Source: Apostichopus japonicus (lineage: Eukaryota > Echinodermata > Holothuroidea > Aspidochirotida > Stichopodidae). From it: a stretch of 64,000 nt of DNA. Below are positions 37,101-46,222 of this stretch, in pieces (position 1 is the first letter of the stretch; the number at the start of each line of letters is the position of its first letter). The stretch lies in the NCBI RefSeq assembly GCF_037975245.1, contig NC_092563.1, positions 16,525,094 to 16,589,093 of the forward strand, given 5' to 3'. The notes under the pieces were generated by a model. That model made no database searches, was not told where the DNA came from, and saw only the letters and a list, made by a program, of their open reading frames with translations. The translations under genes were made by a program, and so were the position numbers.

Positions 37101-39747
37101 CAATCTCAGTTGATCTTCTGGACAGTGCAATACATTGCACTTGACTTTCCTCGCAATGCTGCAGTGCTTTATGGAAATATTTGTCATTAATTAGTCTTAT
37201 TATTCTGCAATATTTGTGATTGAAATGGGTTAAAAAACCACACACACACACAAGAATGGAGGATAGGATTAGTAAAATAGCAGATGGATACTCAAAATAA
37301 GAAATATAATATCAAACAAATAATCCAGTTGTTTGTTAAAGTTTCGGTATGGGCCAGTTAGCCTAACATGGCATATTTCACTGAGGGCAGTCACTGGTCA
37401 TTTCATCCGCTCATCGGGCATCATTTAATGGCATGTGCTGTACAACAAGAGATATTCTGTGAAGGTCAATGCATTACACACATCGGCTCAAAAATGTCTG
37501 TAACTAGTGATCAATTTATTTGGTTGAATACTGCCTGAAATATACAGATAGTATTGCAAAGTTAAAGACAAAAACGATTTCACAAACATAACAGATCTTG
37601 TTCTTCGAACGTTTAATCTTATTTTACTCTATTTTTTCCAGAGGTTAACAAAGTCCTTAAGGCGAAAGAGAAAGCGAAGAAGCAAAGAGACAAAAAGAGT
37701 TCGTTCTCCAGAGAGTTGACGAGTATCAGCGGACCATCTGTAAGACAACTCAGAAACAGGTGAGGTGGCTGCTATTATTTTGTATCATAACTGTTACCAT
37801 GGGAATGAAGATGTTATTGACAACATTCCCAGAGATGCAGTGTTAGCTGTTGGTTTGCAGTTGCTAAATTAAAGATAGGGCTCGAATGAGTTGGCAAGTT
37901 GCCGTCGGGCCCATTAACATCATTCGTTTACCTACTGCAACAGCTTTGATCAAGTCGACGAAGGTACTCATATAATTATCTCGTTTATTAAACTCATCAA
38001 GCTAACTCAGGGTTCGGTGGTTACTAAATTTAAATGAAATTTATTACTCACCAGTTCGTGAATGAACTCTATGTAGAAAAACAGTAAATTAGAAACTATA
38101 GGGATCCACCCATAATTACGAATAAAAAGAATGTTGCGAAATGAGATCCTTCACAAAATACGAAAAAGTTTAGATCATCCAAAATAAAGGAATGCGGCTC
38201 CAATATAAAGTCTTCACATAAAATAAATCGATAGCGGTTGTAAGGTGTATTTCCCAACTGGATGGGAAATACCCGATCGAGATAATTAATGCAATCAAAC
38301 GTTGAAGTTATTAGCTCGTCGTGTTGAGTCACAATCGGTAGTCCGAACTAGCGATGCTGGTTAAGTTTATACTACAAAGATAAGACAGGAGGACTCTATC
38401 AATTACAAGGGATCAAAATTGTTTGAAAGTGCAGTAATAATGTGTACCAGCTATTAAGCAGCTGCAGGAAAAGTAAAGAGGTTTTATGTTAGATCTCATA
38501 AAACAGCTACTTCTAATTCCTGATCAAATGTGATTGCACATTGAGAATTGAGTAGTCTGTGTACCATGCACATGGCTGAGTACTGCTTACACATACAAGA
38601 TGGGAGGTCTTAAATTGTACTGGAAGGAAGGCTACCAGCAGTGTTTGTAATCAGTAATTTCCGACATTTAATGCTTCAAATAAAGAATATTTGCACCTAT
38701 ATTTGTGCTACAATATTTTCTTTTTACAAAATAAAGTGTACATGTATTATATGAAAAATGATATAAGTTTCAAACCTTCAATCTTCTGGCAAAGATGTAT
38801 TTATAAGACGTTGAATTAATTGACTCGGGTCTTGATAAACTCTGCCATGCATGAATGTCTGCAGAATTAGAATTTGTAGCAAATATTTACACGTGTAAAA
38901 TCTGAGGGATAGCCTAAAGTCGCAATTAGTTTGCACCAGCTTAGGTGGGAAAAAAACAGGTCATAGAATTGTAGGAAACTTAGACCACTGGTATTCAAAC
39001 ATTTTTATTGGTGACCCCAATTTTCACCTTCAGTATCTCGGATTTTGTGGCCTTGGGTAGCGGCCTTTAGGAAGGAGATATTTCCCAATTCTTTTCTTCA
39101 GAATTTTCCGACCTTGCAAAAAAACGGTTGGGCAATCATAGAAGGGTTGTGTTCTCCATTTGGAATATCAACGCTGCTTCGACTATTCAGTTTTGTAAAA
39201 AATAAGCAAAATCTGGAGTGAAGGGACTAAGGTTCATCTATTAGTAGTGAAAAATAACCAGCTCTTGTGAACAGTGTTGGTTTTACTTGTCCATCCTACT
39301 CTGTACCATTAAAGAAGAAAACGTCAAAATGTTTGGAAATTTCCGATTGCTTCATGTTAATGATTTTAACTGCCAATAGTTAAAAAACTTTCAGGGTGAC
39401 AGAACTTTACAATCGTTAGAAATTCTTACCAGTTAATCATAGTTCAGTGAGTTAGGATATCTAGGACAGGGCCTTAGACGTTAGATTTATTGCAATGTCG
39501 TTCATCAATATATATGTATACTCCGTCAGTTTCCTTAGGTATCGGAAAGAGGTTACATCTAACACACAACTATGTCGCTTTTTTTCAAATTACCTCGGGT
39601 ATTAATATCTAGTTTCGTTTCATAATTACAACTGTGCATAACTATATTTTATTTTATATCTGTAGAGCTAATGAAGCCGAAATGGAAGAACGTGCTGATG
39701 AGAAGAGGCAGTCTTACCAGAACAAAGGAAAAAAGAGGAAACGATAG
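19104..39747 (+). CDS. DDX27: DEAD-box RNA helicase DDX27 (Drs1), complete, 18 exons
   Basis: ATP-dependent RNA helicase of the nucleolus, needed for large ribosomal subunit and 47S pre-rRNA processing (yeast Drs1). Exons: 19104-19178, 20387-20578, 21646-21901, 27481-27578, 28273-28378, 29163-29336, 29808-29958, 30441-30540, 31050-31191, 31958-32094, 32658-32756, 33702-33784, 34375-34469, 34952-35158, 36277-36341, 36723-36855, 37642-37759, 39666-39747. They total 2313 nt (770 aa), close to human DDX27. The N terminus is acidic. The order is Q motif (FRTPTPIQ, about 215), motif I ATGTGKT (about 239-245), Ia PTREL, Ib TPGR, II DEAD (about 347-350), III SAT (about 378), [12 protein letters not shown] (495-505), [12 protein letters not shown] (525-534), then coiled, lysine-rich tail ending KKRKR. 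Donor GTAACC after exon 2 is weak. Intron 3 holds an antisense Ty3/gypsy element, intron 11 a partial exon copy and a hAT-like element, intron 8 a TTA-rich microsatellite. Confidence 0.97.
22272..22276 (+). repeat. Target-site duplication GTTAG (left)
   Basis: Direct repeat GTTAG next to the left LTR, matched exactly by 27005-27009 next to the right LTR. A 5-bp duplication is usual for Ty3/gypsy integrase. Confidence 0.9.
22277..22448 (-). repeat. 3' LTR of the Ty3/gypsy element
   Basis: 172 bp, with TG..CA ends and TGTTATA/TATAACA inverted tips. It differs from the 5' LTR at two positions (CGATATA against CAATATA, CAGATCA against CAGGTCA). Confidence 0.95.
22570..23208 (-). pseudogene. Integrase C-terminal part of gypsy pol, out of frame
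   Basis: A 212-codon frame that overlaps the end of the gag-pol frame by 16 bases in another frame. It has no natural start of its own and begins in integrase sequence directly after the catalytic core. It contains a conserved segment [18 protein letters not shown] and a GPY/F-type module ([17 protein letters not shown]) that belongs to the integrase C terminus. The rest is a proline/serine-rich tail. A single indel near 23205-23220 separates it from the upstream frame. The break may be a real inactivating mutation or an assembly error. Confidence 0.85.
23193..26771 (-). CDS. Gag-Pol polyprotein of the Ty3/gypsy element (1192 codons)
   Basis: One frame encodes Gag, protease, reverse transcriptase, RNase H and most of integrase. 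In order: Gag-like domain (about residues 1-180); two CCHC zinc knuckles, [14 protein letters not shown] (about 224) and [14 protein letters not shown] (about 244); aspartic protease with DTG (about 355); reverse transcriptase with VLDLSGAF (about 590) and YIDD (about 651); RNase H with SVDAS and TDHQPL; integrase HHCC zinc site (HECHPGMSR...CTQC) and the DDE core ([21 protein letters not shown]). All catalytic residues I can check are present. The frame stops soon after the integrase core because of a frameshift, so the GPY/F module is in the next frame. It starts 61 bp inside the 5' LTR and runs antisense to DDX27. Confidence 0.95.
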   Translation of the reverse strand: MSVYGNIGPFDNTVESFEDYADRCDAFIVANDIAEARQANFFLAMVGAETFKLLKTVCSPDKPCTQTYAHLKTILKGHFSPKPIVIAERFKFWAASQSETESVADFIVRLKNLATHCDFNAFLLEALRDRLVSGLHTRFVKTQTQLLSTADLTFEKAKTKCLADEMAGIATREHIDAGSSVSTNRLNWRSPQSQGRRGQGTNRNNDKHNRPNQQPWQANSAQSCYRCGGSNHKPDDCRFREVNCHSCGKKGHIQRACRSGAKGPQSQKSLQNQTRTGGHRNHSVSTSYRPMEDGEPNVSSSNKDTNEQYVDSVNTDESDLHCGLYHTLSGVKTNKPYLITLVVGDTNVPITMEIDTGAARSTISEHVYKSSFTHYPIKDTNITLRGYSGEKVPVIGSIVVTAKYGGTSCRMDLLVVKGSRPSLFGRDHLSKIKLDWENIFVVSEPKPAKVGIQNLGNPVSPTLENLLSQNQKMFSSRDMGIKGFSARLRVKAKSRPKYQKSRPVPYSLLSKVENEYEKLIKNDIVTQVNYSEWASPVVHVQKGNGEIRVCGDYKALNDCIEDEGYKLPNTNDLFAKLAQGGTHPKVFSVLDLSGAFNQLFLDDESARLLVMNTHKGLLSPKRLCYGVKTAPAIFQETMDKILSGLDNVFCYIDDILIATENENSHLKALDAVFARLNMHNVRLNGTKCQFMKSKIRYLGHELTSEGVSPLQDKIEAIQKAPRPTNVSELKSFLGMVNYYGKFVRNLSSQMQPLYALLQHNINWVWSDDCEQAFVNAKNALASNQVLTHFDPNKPLVLSVDASPCGLGAVLGHRYPDGSDRPIAYASRTLSQTEKNYAQIEKEALAIIFGIKKFHLYLYGTNFTLITDHQPLTKIFGPKHGIPALAAARMQRWAVLLSAYQYNIEYRSSAKNANADLLSRLPVGEASSGDPEEYFVFETVLMETPITATEISKHTDKDPVLAKVLEFTLSGWPNHCVDPAIQPYFTRRDELSLEDGCLLWGRRVIIPSKLHELILSELHECHPGMSRMKALARCYVWWPGLDKDIEDKVRLCTQCIQVQKAPNPEPLLLWPWATQPWQRVHIDYAEVKGQNFLLVVDSHSKWLEVLLMNTTTSTTTINVLRTLFARYGLPIQLVSDNGPQFRSEEFQNFLKSNGVDHTLTPPYHPATNGLAERNVQTFKNALLSQVGRHWVTR
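26833..27004 (-). repeat. 5' LTR of the Ty3/gypsy element
   Basis: 172 bp and same length as the 3' LTR, two substitutions apart. It should contain the promoter for the element, transcribed antisense to DDX27. Confidence 0.95.
27005..27009 (+). repeat. Target-site duplication GTTAG (right)
   Basis: Exact match of 22272-22276. Confidence 0.9.
30567..30787 (+). repeat. Interrupted TTA/TTG microsatellite in DDX27 intron 8
   Basis: About 220 bp built from ATT, ATG and ATC triplets, ending in a T then G homopolymer. Open frames on both strands here are artefacts of the repeat. Confidence 0.9.
31205..31242 (+). repeat. GACA/GATA microsatellite in DDX27 intron 9
   Basis: Short run of CAGA and TAGA units just after the donor of exon 9. 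Confidence 0.85.
32699..32900 (+). repeat. 108-bp tandem duplication covering the 3' part of DDX27 exon 11
   Basis: From 32699 the sequence repeats at a 108-bp offset (TCTTGGTTGCAACTGATCTC at 32701 and 32809) with essentially no substitutions. The unit holds the last 58 coding bases of exon 11 (motif V), its donor GTAATT and the first bases of intron 11. Copy 2 lacks the exon's acceptor and first 43 bases and has no AG directly upstream, so it is unlikely to be spliced. It is a recent partial exon duplication or an assembly artefact. Confidence 0.93.
33065..33611 (+). mobile_element. hAT-like non-autonomous element, TSD TTCTAGAG
   Basis: A 547-bp element in DDX27 intron 11. The left end is CCGTGGTTTTCAACCTT and the right end read inward is CCTTGGTTTTCAACCTT. 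Perfect 8-bp direct repeats TTCTAGAG lie at 33057-33064 and 33612-33619. The TIR resembles the hAT/Charlie pattern and the duplication has the CTAG centre favoured by that group. Both subterminal regions carry GGGCTCGCG words. No transposase is encoded. Confidence 0.9.
35164..35405 (+). repeat. Tandem repeat of about 82-87 bp in DDX27 intron 14
   Basis: Three copies share GACATTGG, TTTTGCCA, TATGCCATAGTGTC and a variable G run. The repeat starts only a few bases after the exon 14 donor. Antisense open frames across it are repeat artefacts. Confidence 0.9.
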
Positions 39748-40296
39748 AGATGGAGAAGAGGGTGAGCTGGAGGATGAAGTATCCTCGAGGAATATTGATC
39801 ATAACCTAAAGCTTCAAATTCTTTTTGAGAGATTAGCTTTTGTATATATTGCTTCTAGCTGGCAAATAATTATAATTCTAATTATTATTAAAGGATAAAA
39901 AAAATTATCGCAATTTTTTTTTTTTATCTTTGAAATGTAGGTACCCAATTTTATTCATTCTTCTTTATTGTACCTCCCTCGCTGTAATAAGTTTGCCAAG
40001 AGTTTTTGCAGTTATCAGGGGCTTCCCTGGCGTCAAGAAACACCATCAGAAGTGTAGACTGTAATTGCAAAGTCAGATACAGACTTATTAAGTAAATCCA
40101 ACAGCAACTAATAATTGTCCAAAGAAAATGCAAATTGAAGTTCAGTCAAGACATCAAATATGACTCTGTAATTCACACATGAATATTTCAAAGGAGACTA
40201 GCTAATAACTTGTGGATAGTTCAGTTTAGAGGCTAGTTACTATTTTGTTCAGTTTTGCAAAAGTTTATTTAAATTTTTAGATAAATTATGTTTTAG

Positions 40297-40742
40297 GTTA
40301 AGACAAAGTTAAAAGTGAAAACACCAGAGTTGGAAAGAACTTCAAATAAGTTATTTCATGGTAAGTTTGAGTCATTGCCAGTAGTTTCACCAACTTGAGG
40401 CAAAGTTAACTCAAGTCACTTTGTTATCTCTGCTGGGAAATACTTGATGGACTTTTCGATTCACTTCACTTCTGAAATTTTGTAATGTCAGTCATGGCTC
40501 CATGATAACGATGACAGGTAATCAATGATATTTGTTTCAATTAGATGTTAGAAAAATTACGCCAAAAATATTGCTGTTTAGGAGGAGGATATTTGGAATG
40601 AAACCTCAAAGCACTTTTATAGACTCGGTTGTTTGATTTCTATACAGATGATGGAATACGTACTTCACCAATGTGGTTGCCAAGCAGTATCCATGGCAAC
40701 CCAGTCCAATTTCAAGATGGATGCCTATTCTGGAAGAGTTAG
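40297..40742 (+). other. Candidate exon pair of unknown gene (weak)
   Basis: Segment 40297-40360 lies between TTTTAG and GTAAGT and is open for 21 codons plus one base. Segment 40648-40742 follows CTATACAG, joins in phase and runs 30 codons to TAG. The joined product would contain LERTSNKLFHDDGIRTSPMW. No upstream exon was found and I recognise no family. It may be the 3' end of an undetected gene, DDX27 3' UTR exons, or chance. Confidence 0.25.
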
Positions 40743-41572
40743 GAGGCAGAGTTGAAGAAGAATTTACAGCAAATGGAGTGTTGACTTATTCATCTGGGGA
40801 CGTCTTTCTGGAAACAATAAATGATACAACGTCATCTTCTGTCAGCCTTGTTCTCAGCTGGTTCACATTCTTCTCACCTTCCTCGTGGAGACAGACTCAT
40901 TCCTGGTTGGACGTGAAAGAATGGATTTTTACATCTTTCCAGCAGTTCTTCTTTTAAACGGAATGTCTGGTCCGCCCTTATATGTTAAGACCGTGTTCTA
41001 TATTACGTTTAAGATTCCAGAGCTATTTGTTAAAGTTCCACTAATGGACGTATCCTATTCGATGGCTCTGTTTAGTCCAAACTGGCTTATCCTCAGAGCC
41101 CTACCCATGAAATTAAAACTTACGACTCTGCTAAAATGCTTGAAAATTTTAGTTTCCTACCGACACACCTAGTTTGATGTGACGCTGACATTGATTGTTT
41201 AATTCAATGACAAATGAAAAATCTATAACTGGTAAGGATTACACAATGTTTTACATCAAAGGAACATTGTCAGTTTCTGTTCAGAGGCGCTACCTCAATA
41301 ATTGGCTCTTTTTCAGTATTCTACGGAAATGTAGAGATGGTACATCAGATTGGCAAACTGATGTGAGGATCAGTAACATTTTGACAACCCTGGAGATTTT
41401 ATAATACTAGAAAGTTGCCCTGTTTACACACTTTTTACCAAAGTAAGTTCATTTACATTTTTTGACCATTGCAAGATGATAGATCTATATAATTGTGCTA
41501 TGAACCAGTTTTCTTTAAAGTACATATCTATTTAGATAATGTCTCCCCCCCCCCCCCCCCTAAGATCTTTTA

Positions 41573-41663
41573 CAATGCATTTCAAATTTGATCAACATAT
41601 ATATAAAATATTCATTTTGTTCTTGACTGCAGTTAGTTATATGAAGAAATAAAATCATAGCTT
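41573..41663 (+). repeat. Duplicated segment, copy A
   Basis: Shares CAATGCATTTCAAATTTGAT, CATTTTGTTCTTGA and TATATGAAGAAATAAAATCAT with 43189-43282. Each copy contains an AATAAA. Confidence 0.8.
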
Positions 41664-41664
41664 T

Positions 41665-41716
41665 AACTCTGAAAAAGATCCTGCCAGGATCGAAACGTAA
41701 GGCCAACGTACTTTTA
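41665..41716 (+). repeat. Dispersed repeat copy 3 (GATCC-TGCC-GGATC hairpin)
   Basis: Reads CTCTGAAAAAGATCC, TGCC, AGGATC, GAAACGTAAGGCC and then ACTTTTACAC. It is related to the copies at 947-1010 and 6172-6232. Confidence 0.75.
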
Positions 41717-43188
41717 CACATTCTCCTACACAGGCTCTCTAGTGGATAAGCAGTTTGCTATCAGTTTTATTTCATTTAGATATATATCATTTAAAATCTG
41801 TAACTATAGATGTTAATTCAGGAAAACAACAATTTCCATGGACTTAAACTTAAAAAGTAAACTATCTATGAGTTCTTGGATTTTAAATAGCAAACATGTC
41901 AATAAGTTCTCAGTTGTTGAGCTTGTATCAAAAACTGGGTGGGGGGGGTCCTTGTTGAACTCAGGGTAGTAATTTGGGAGAGTGAAATAAAGTTATGAAA
42001 CTGTTGTGTCCTGAGAGAAAGTTCTTAGGGGAGGAATGTGATTATAGAAACTAAGAAGCAAAGTGGGGCTGTCCTTTATCAACTATTTACATAGAATTAG
42101 GTTCACGAATGTCCAGTTAGTTTTCTGGTTCAACTGTGATCTGCCAATTATTGGTGGATATTTCTCTACCTGCCCTGGCACCCTTGTTAAATGAATATAT
42201 TTTCAGTTCTTTGATGATGCTTACATTGGCTTTGGTGGTTTTGAATGGAGCCACTTCATTGAAAACAGATGAATTATACAGTGAAGGATCACATGACACC
42301 CTTCTCTTTTTTTTGTTTTTTTCAACCTTTGTCGAACAATCTGCTGGGAACAAAAAATCAACCTCTACTCTAAAGATAAATTGTTCCACCTTTTTTTCTA
42401 GAATCACCAATTGTTAAATGTTAATGTTGATGTTGTCAGTACCGTGATTCTTTTTAGCATTTCTGTAAAATGAAACACATTATTCCTAACAGGGTATAGA
42501 AGAAATGGGTTAAAAGCATGTGGGCCTGTGGTCTTGATCCAAGTTGGAACTTCTTTGGAGACAGAAACCAGATACAAACAATTATAATTAATGTTTACTG
42601 ATAAGTAAATATATGAATGCATTATTGTAATGGTTCACAGTATCTATCACAGTTTGTCTGAAATGGTAAATATAATTTGTGTGGTGGTTGGGTTGGGTTT
42701 GGTTTTCATGAGGTTGTATGAATGGAGGATGTGATAGTTGTTGTTACAGTAGATATTGTAATAAAATATTGCAGGGTTAATACGTTCAGCTAATTTATGT
42801 TAAGCAAGAATTGTAAGACAAGTGTCAGACAAGTGTGGTCATGCTACCTCACTATAAAGCTGATTTCATTTCTTATAGAAACTGTTTTTGCCCTCTTTCT
42901 GGAAAGAAATGAAATTTATTCAAGGGATGACTGCACAACCTGATTTAAATTTGATGCACAGATCAGTGAAACAATTTTGTCCAGTGCAGGCTACATTTTC
43001 ATACCTTTTTATTTCTGAAATATTACATTTCAATAAGACTTGTGAGACAAAATGGTTGGACTTCCATGCTCAGCACAGGGAATATGCACTCTGCTCCTTT
43101 AATAGAAGCAACAAAATATCTGGGAAAAAATAATGTTTCCCTCCCTCCCCCCACCCGCCCCCCTCCCCCATGGTAATAACATCGTTTG

Positions 43189-43282
43189 CAATGCATTTCA
43201 AATTTGATCAACGTAAATAAAATGATTCATTTTGTTCTTGAGTGCCTGCAGTTATTTATATGAAGAAATAAAATCATGGCTT
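43189..43282 (+). repeat. Duplicated segment, copy B
   Basis: Partner of 41573-41663, in the same orientation and about 1.6 kb away. It is preceded by a C-rich run, as is copy A. Confidence 0.8.
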
Positions 43283-44687
43283 AAACCATGTAACTGGTAT
43301 TTCCATGTTATGACAAAGATGTAAGAATGAAAGATAAAACATTCACTCTGAAGCCAGAACAAGAAAGAGTTGATGTCATTAAGATTGCCTTAAAGGAGTT
43401 ATCCAAATGTTTAACAAATTAAATATTGGAATATATCAAAGTGAAAATAAATATAGAAAAAGAGCTTACTATATTTTGTTTTCGTATTTGTTTTCAACTT
43501 TTTCATATATAAATACAATTCTTAACACATCCTTGAATCAAGGTTGTAAAGAAAAATGGAATCTTCAGAAATCCTTGTCTTAAGTCGTAGGTTTTAGTAC
43601 ATGTTTCATTTAATTGATGGTCTTTTTTTACTGCTCTCTTCAAAGTAGAAAGTTGAAGATCAGCGACCATTCTAGATGAATATTCATAGGGGGTGATGTG
43701 TTATCCATCATGTTGGTCATGGAAGTCTAAGGGAACCTTTCCCCCACCAAATACATGTGCTCCTCCCACCCACACCTCATACAAATACATCATACTGACA
43801 GTCACTCTAGTCGATAGTTAAATCATTTTTTAAGTAGCCTGGGTTAATACGTGAGAAACAGCCCCATGATGGTTCCCCTCCCTTCCTACACCTCATAAGT
43901 ACCCCTATCGTGGCAGTTACCCTGTTCCATTCCGCAACTCTGGATGATGCAGACTGGCCATGCACTTTTGTTCCCTTTGCTACAACGTACAATATTAACT
44001 TACTACATACAGTGCATAACTGGGGCGTGCTACATTACTATCTAAACTATTGTCAACATAAACTTGCAATATGCTTAACTAGTCTCCTAAATTTATTCTC
44101 GTGGCATTTATATCGTCGTGTTAGTAGAATGAGTCGCAATTTACTGATAGGTAACTTTCGAATGGTTTATAATAATTATTATCATAAGCGTATCGTGCTA
44201 GGCCTACAGATGCAGGTGAAGCAGTCGGTTTTCTATTACTATAACAATATGTAGAATTCATTATAGGTTTTTATTTATTGCTGTAGAGGACGCCTTGTAA
44301 CGTACCCCGAAGAAGATAACGAAAGTTATCAAGTCTAAGTATTTATATCTTCTATACCTACATCAATATTTAATTATTATGATATTCAAATCCTTATCAA
44401 ACAATTGAACCTAGAGATATATAATCAAAATGTACAATCTCTAAAGGGGCAAGCCTTTGACGAGCCCGATGGGTTCCATATGGATGGGATGTCATTGTGG
44501 TATCATTGCTTTGTGAACATAAAAGTGTATTTTCCTTTTATCTGCTGATCAAGCAAGATTTATGTGACAGACGAACACAAATAATTTAGTTATAACGTTA
44601 CACTGAGAGGCAGCGCTATATATATATATATATATATGGGAGAGAAGTAGCCTGACGGATAGAAATGGCTTTCTCCATCCTTAGATC

Positions 44688-45097
44688 CAGTGGCGGAGCG
44701 TCCATACAGTCAGGGGGGGGCGGATGCCCCCTGGCGGACTCAAATGGACTGCTGGAGCCCTTTTCAGCTTTTTACCACTTTTTACTTATTCGAGATTATT
44801 GACTTTTTTACAAAGATACCACAGGGATTGTGATGAAGCGCATGTACTTTCAACACCCATATAAACTTCCGAGTTGTCACAAATGGCGATGACACCTATT
44901 TATTCTACGTTTATCTGCAAATTAGCCAGCTAGGTCCGGAAAGGGTCATTTCCGGCGATCTAGGGAGTATCTTTACTCCAAAAATTTCTGTACGCTCCGC
45001 GCCAACCTGTAGTGGCGCTCCGCTTAGATGATGTCGAAAGCGCCCCTACAGACCATTCTCGCCCCCCCCCCCGACCAATACCCTAGCTCCGCCACTG
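44688..45097 (+). mobile_element. hAT-like non-autonomous element, TSD CTTAGATC
   Basis: 410 bp with perfect 12-bp inverted ends CAGTGGCGGAGC and GCTCCGCCACTG. It is flanked by 8-bp direct repeats CTTAGATC at 44680-44687 and 45098-45105. Bases 44941-45030 share a block (TTTCCGG, TACGCTCCGCGCCAAC, GTGGCGCTCCGCT) with the element at 15601-16264, so the two are related although their tips differ. It has no coding capacity. Confidence 0.92.
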
Positions 45098-45461
45098 CTT
45101 AGATCCGGTCCTAACATTTGCCCCGCCAGTGGCTAGTGGCATATGTCGAGAGGAATATACCTACACATGAATGTATAGAGGTAGTTAAGGACGTATAAGA
45201 AACTATAGAATGTTGTGGTTACCTGCGTGTAATAGAAACTTATAACTTACCTGTCATATGGTTTTAAATTACCCAAACATGTTCTAGTGGGGTGGCATAC
45301 CGTTAAGAAGATAAGAAAGGTGAAAGTTACAACCAGCTAGGAATGGGAATTTTATAGTCACTACCCATGGACCTGATATCGGTCAACTACAAGCAGCCTA
45401 CTAGTCATAGGCCTATTCCCATCCAAAGTTCCCGTCCCCTTGCAACATAGGCGTAGGACTA

Positions 45462-45606
45462 TTCGCGCGCTCCGCGCGTGCTCAACATCCCCCTTAATGT
45501 GCAGTATCATATAGGCTTTCATCGGTTATTACATCACATGCAAATAACCGATAAATGACTATATGATATGCACATCAAGATGTTGAAGGCGCGCGGAGCG
45601 CGCGAA
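45462..45606. mobile_element. Palindromic hairpin element with CG-rich tips
   Basis: 145 bp forming a near-complete inverted repeat with arms of about 66 nt. Tips are TTCGCGCGCTCCGCGCG on the left and its mirror on the right. The match continues through TCAACATC, ATGTGCA, ATCATATAG and ATCGGTTATT to a small centre. It looks like a MITE or foldback element. No target duplication was identified. Confidence 0.85.
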
Positions 45607-45715
45607 AAATTTTGCTCAGTATATTTTCCATGTTATTACCCTTCCATATTGGTTATAATTATTGGGGAAGTCGTTACAATAATAACGATAATAATAATAT
45701 CAGTTTAACCATTGA

Positions 45716-45889
45716 AAAACACACCGTGCAAATTATTCTTCTTTCAGTAGGTGCCCGAAAAATTCTCAGTCAGCATATTGCCCGAATTTTCACCAAAAAA
45801 AATGATAAACACACCGTGCAAATTTTTCTTCTTTCAGTAGCTGCCCGAAAAATTCTCAGCATATTGCCCGAATTTTCACCAAAAATCCC
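45716..45889 (+). repeat. Direct duplication of about 89 bp
   Basis: Two copies of a unit beginning AAACACACCGTGCAAATT and containing TTCTTCTTTCAGTAG and GCCCGAAAAATTCTCAG. The second copy is followed by a run of C. It lies upstream of the C16orf87 homologue. Confidence 0.88.
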
Positions 45890-46222
45890 CCCCCCCCCCC
45901 AAAGAAAAAGCAGTTCACTCAGAACTCAGCCGTTGTCGACTGTTACTGTAACTTGCGACTTTCATTACGCCGGGTTCGCATGTGTATTTCCGTATACGAT
46001 GTGAAATCCACAACGGCGTATATTGACCACAACCAAACAACAACCAGCTGATTTGGCTCCGCATGAGTCACGTCAAAAGAAAAACAAACACAACTCGCTG
46101 TAGCCTGCTGTGTAATGCTATTCCTATTAAAATTAACTTCAAAATGGTTGTCTAATATACACAACAAACGAGATAAGTATTGCAAATTAGGAACACACTG
46201 GAGTGAACTCACTTTAGCCAGA

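Larger units (their letters stand above)
39748..46222. other. Intergenic region between DDX27 and the C16orf87 homologue
   Basis: No gene is firmly supported. Two splice-bounded open segments at 40297-40360 and 40648-40742 are discussed separately. The rest holds a duplicated segment pair (41573-41663 and 43189-43282), a dispersed hairpin repeat (41665-41716), a hAT-like element (44688-45097), a palindromic hairpin (45462-45606) and a direct duplication (45716-45889). The 114-codon frame at 43910-44254 resembles nothing I know. Confidence 0.6.

Noticed and set aside
38985-39070. Possible hAT left end (CACTGGTATTCAAAC)
   Set aside because: No matching right end or 8-bp duplication was found downstream.
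43910-44254. 114-codon plus-strand frame
   Set aside because: No recognisable family, no splice or start context, and composition like the surrounding non-coding DNA.
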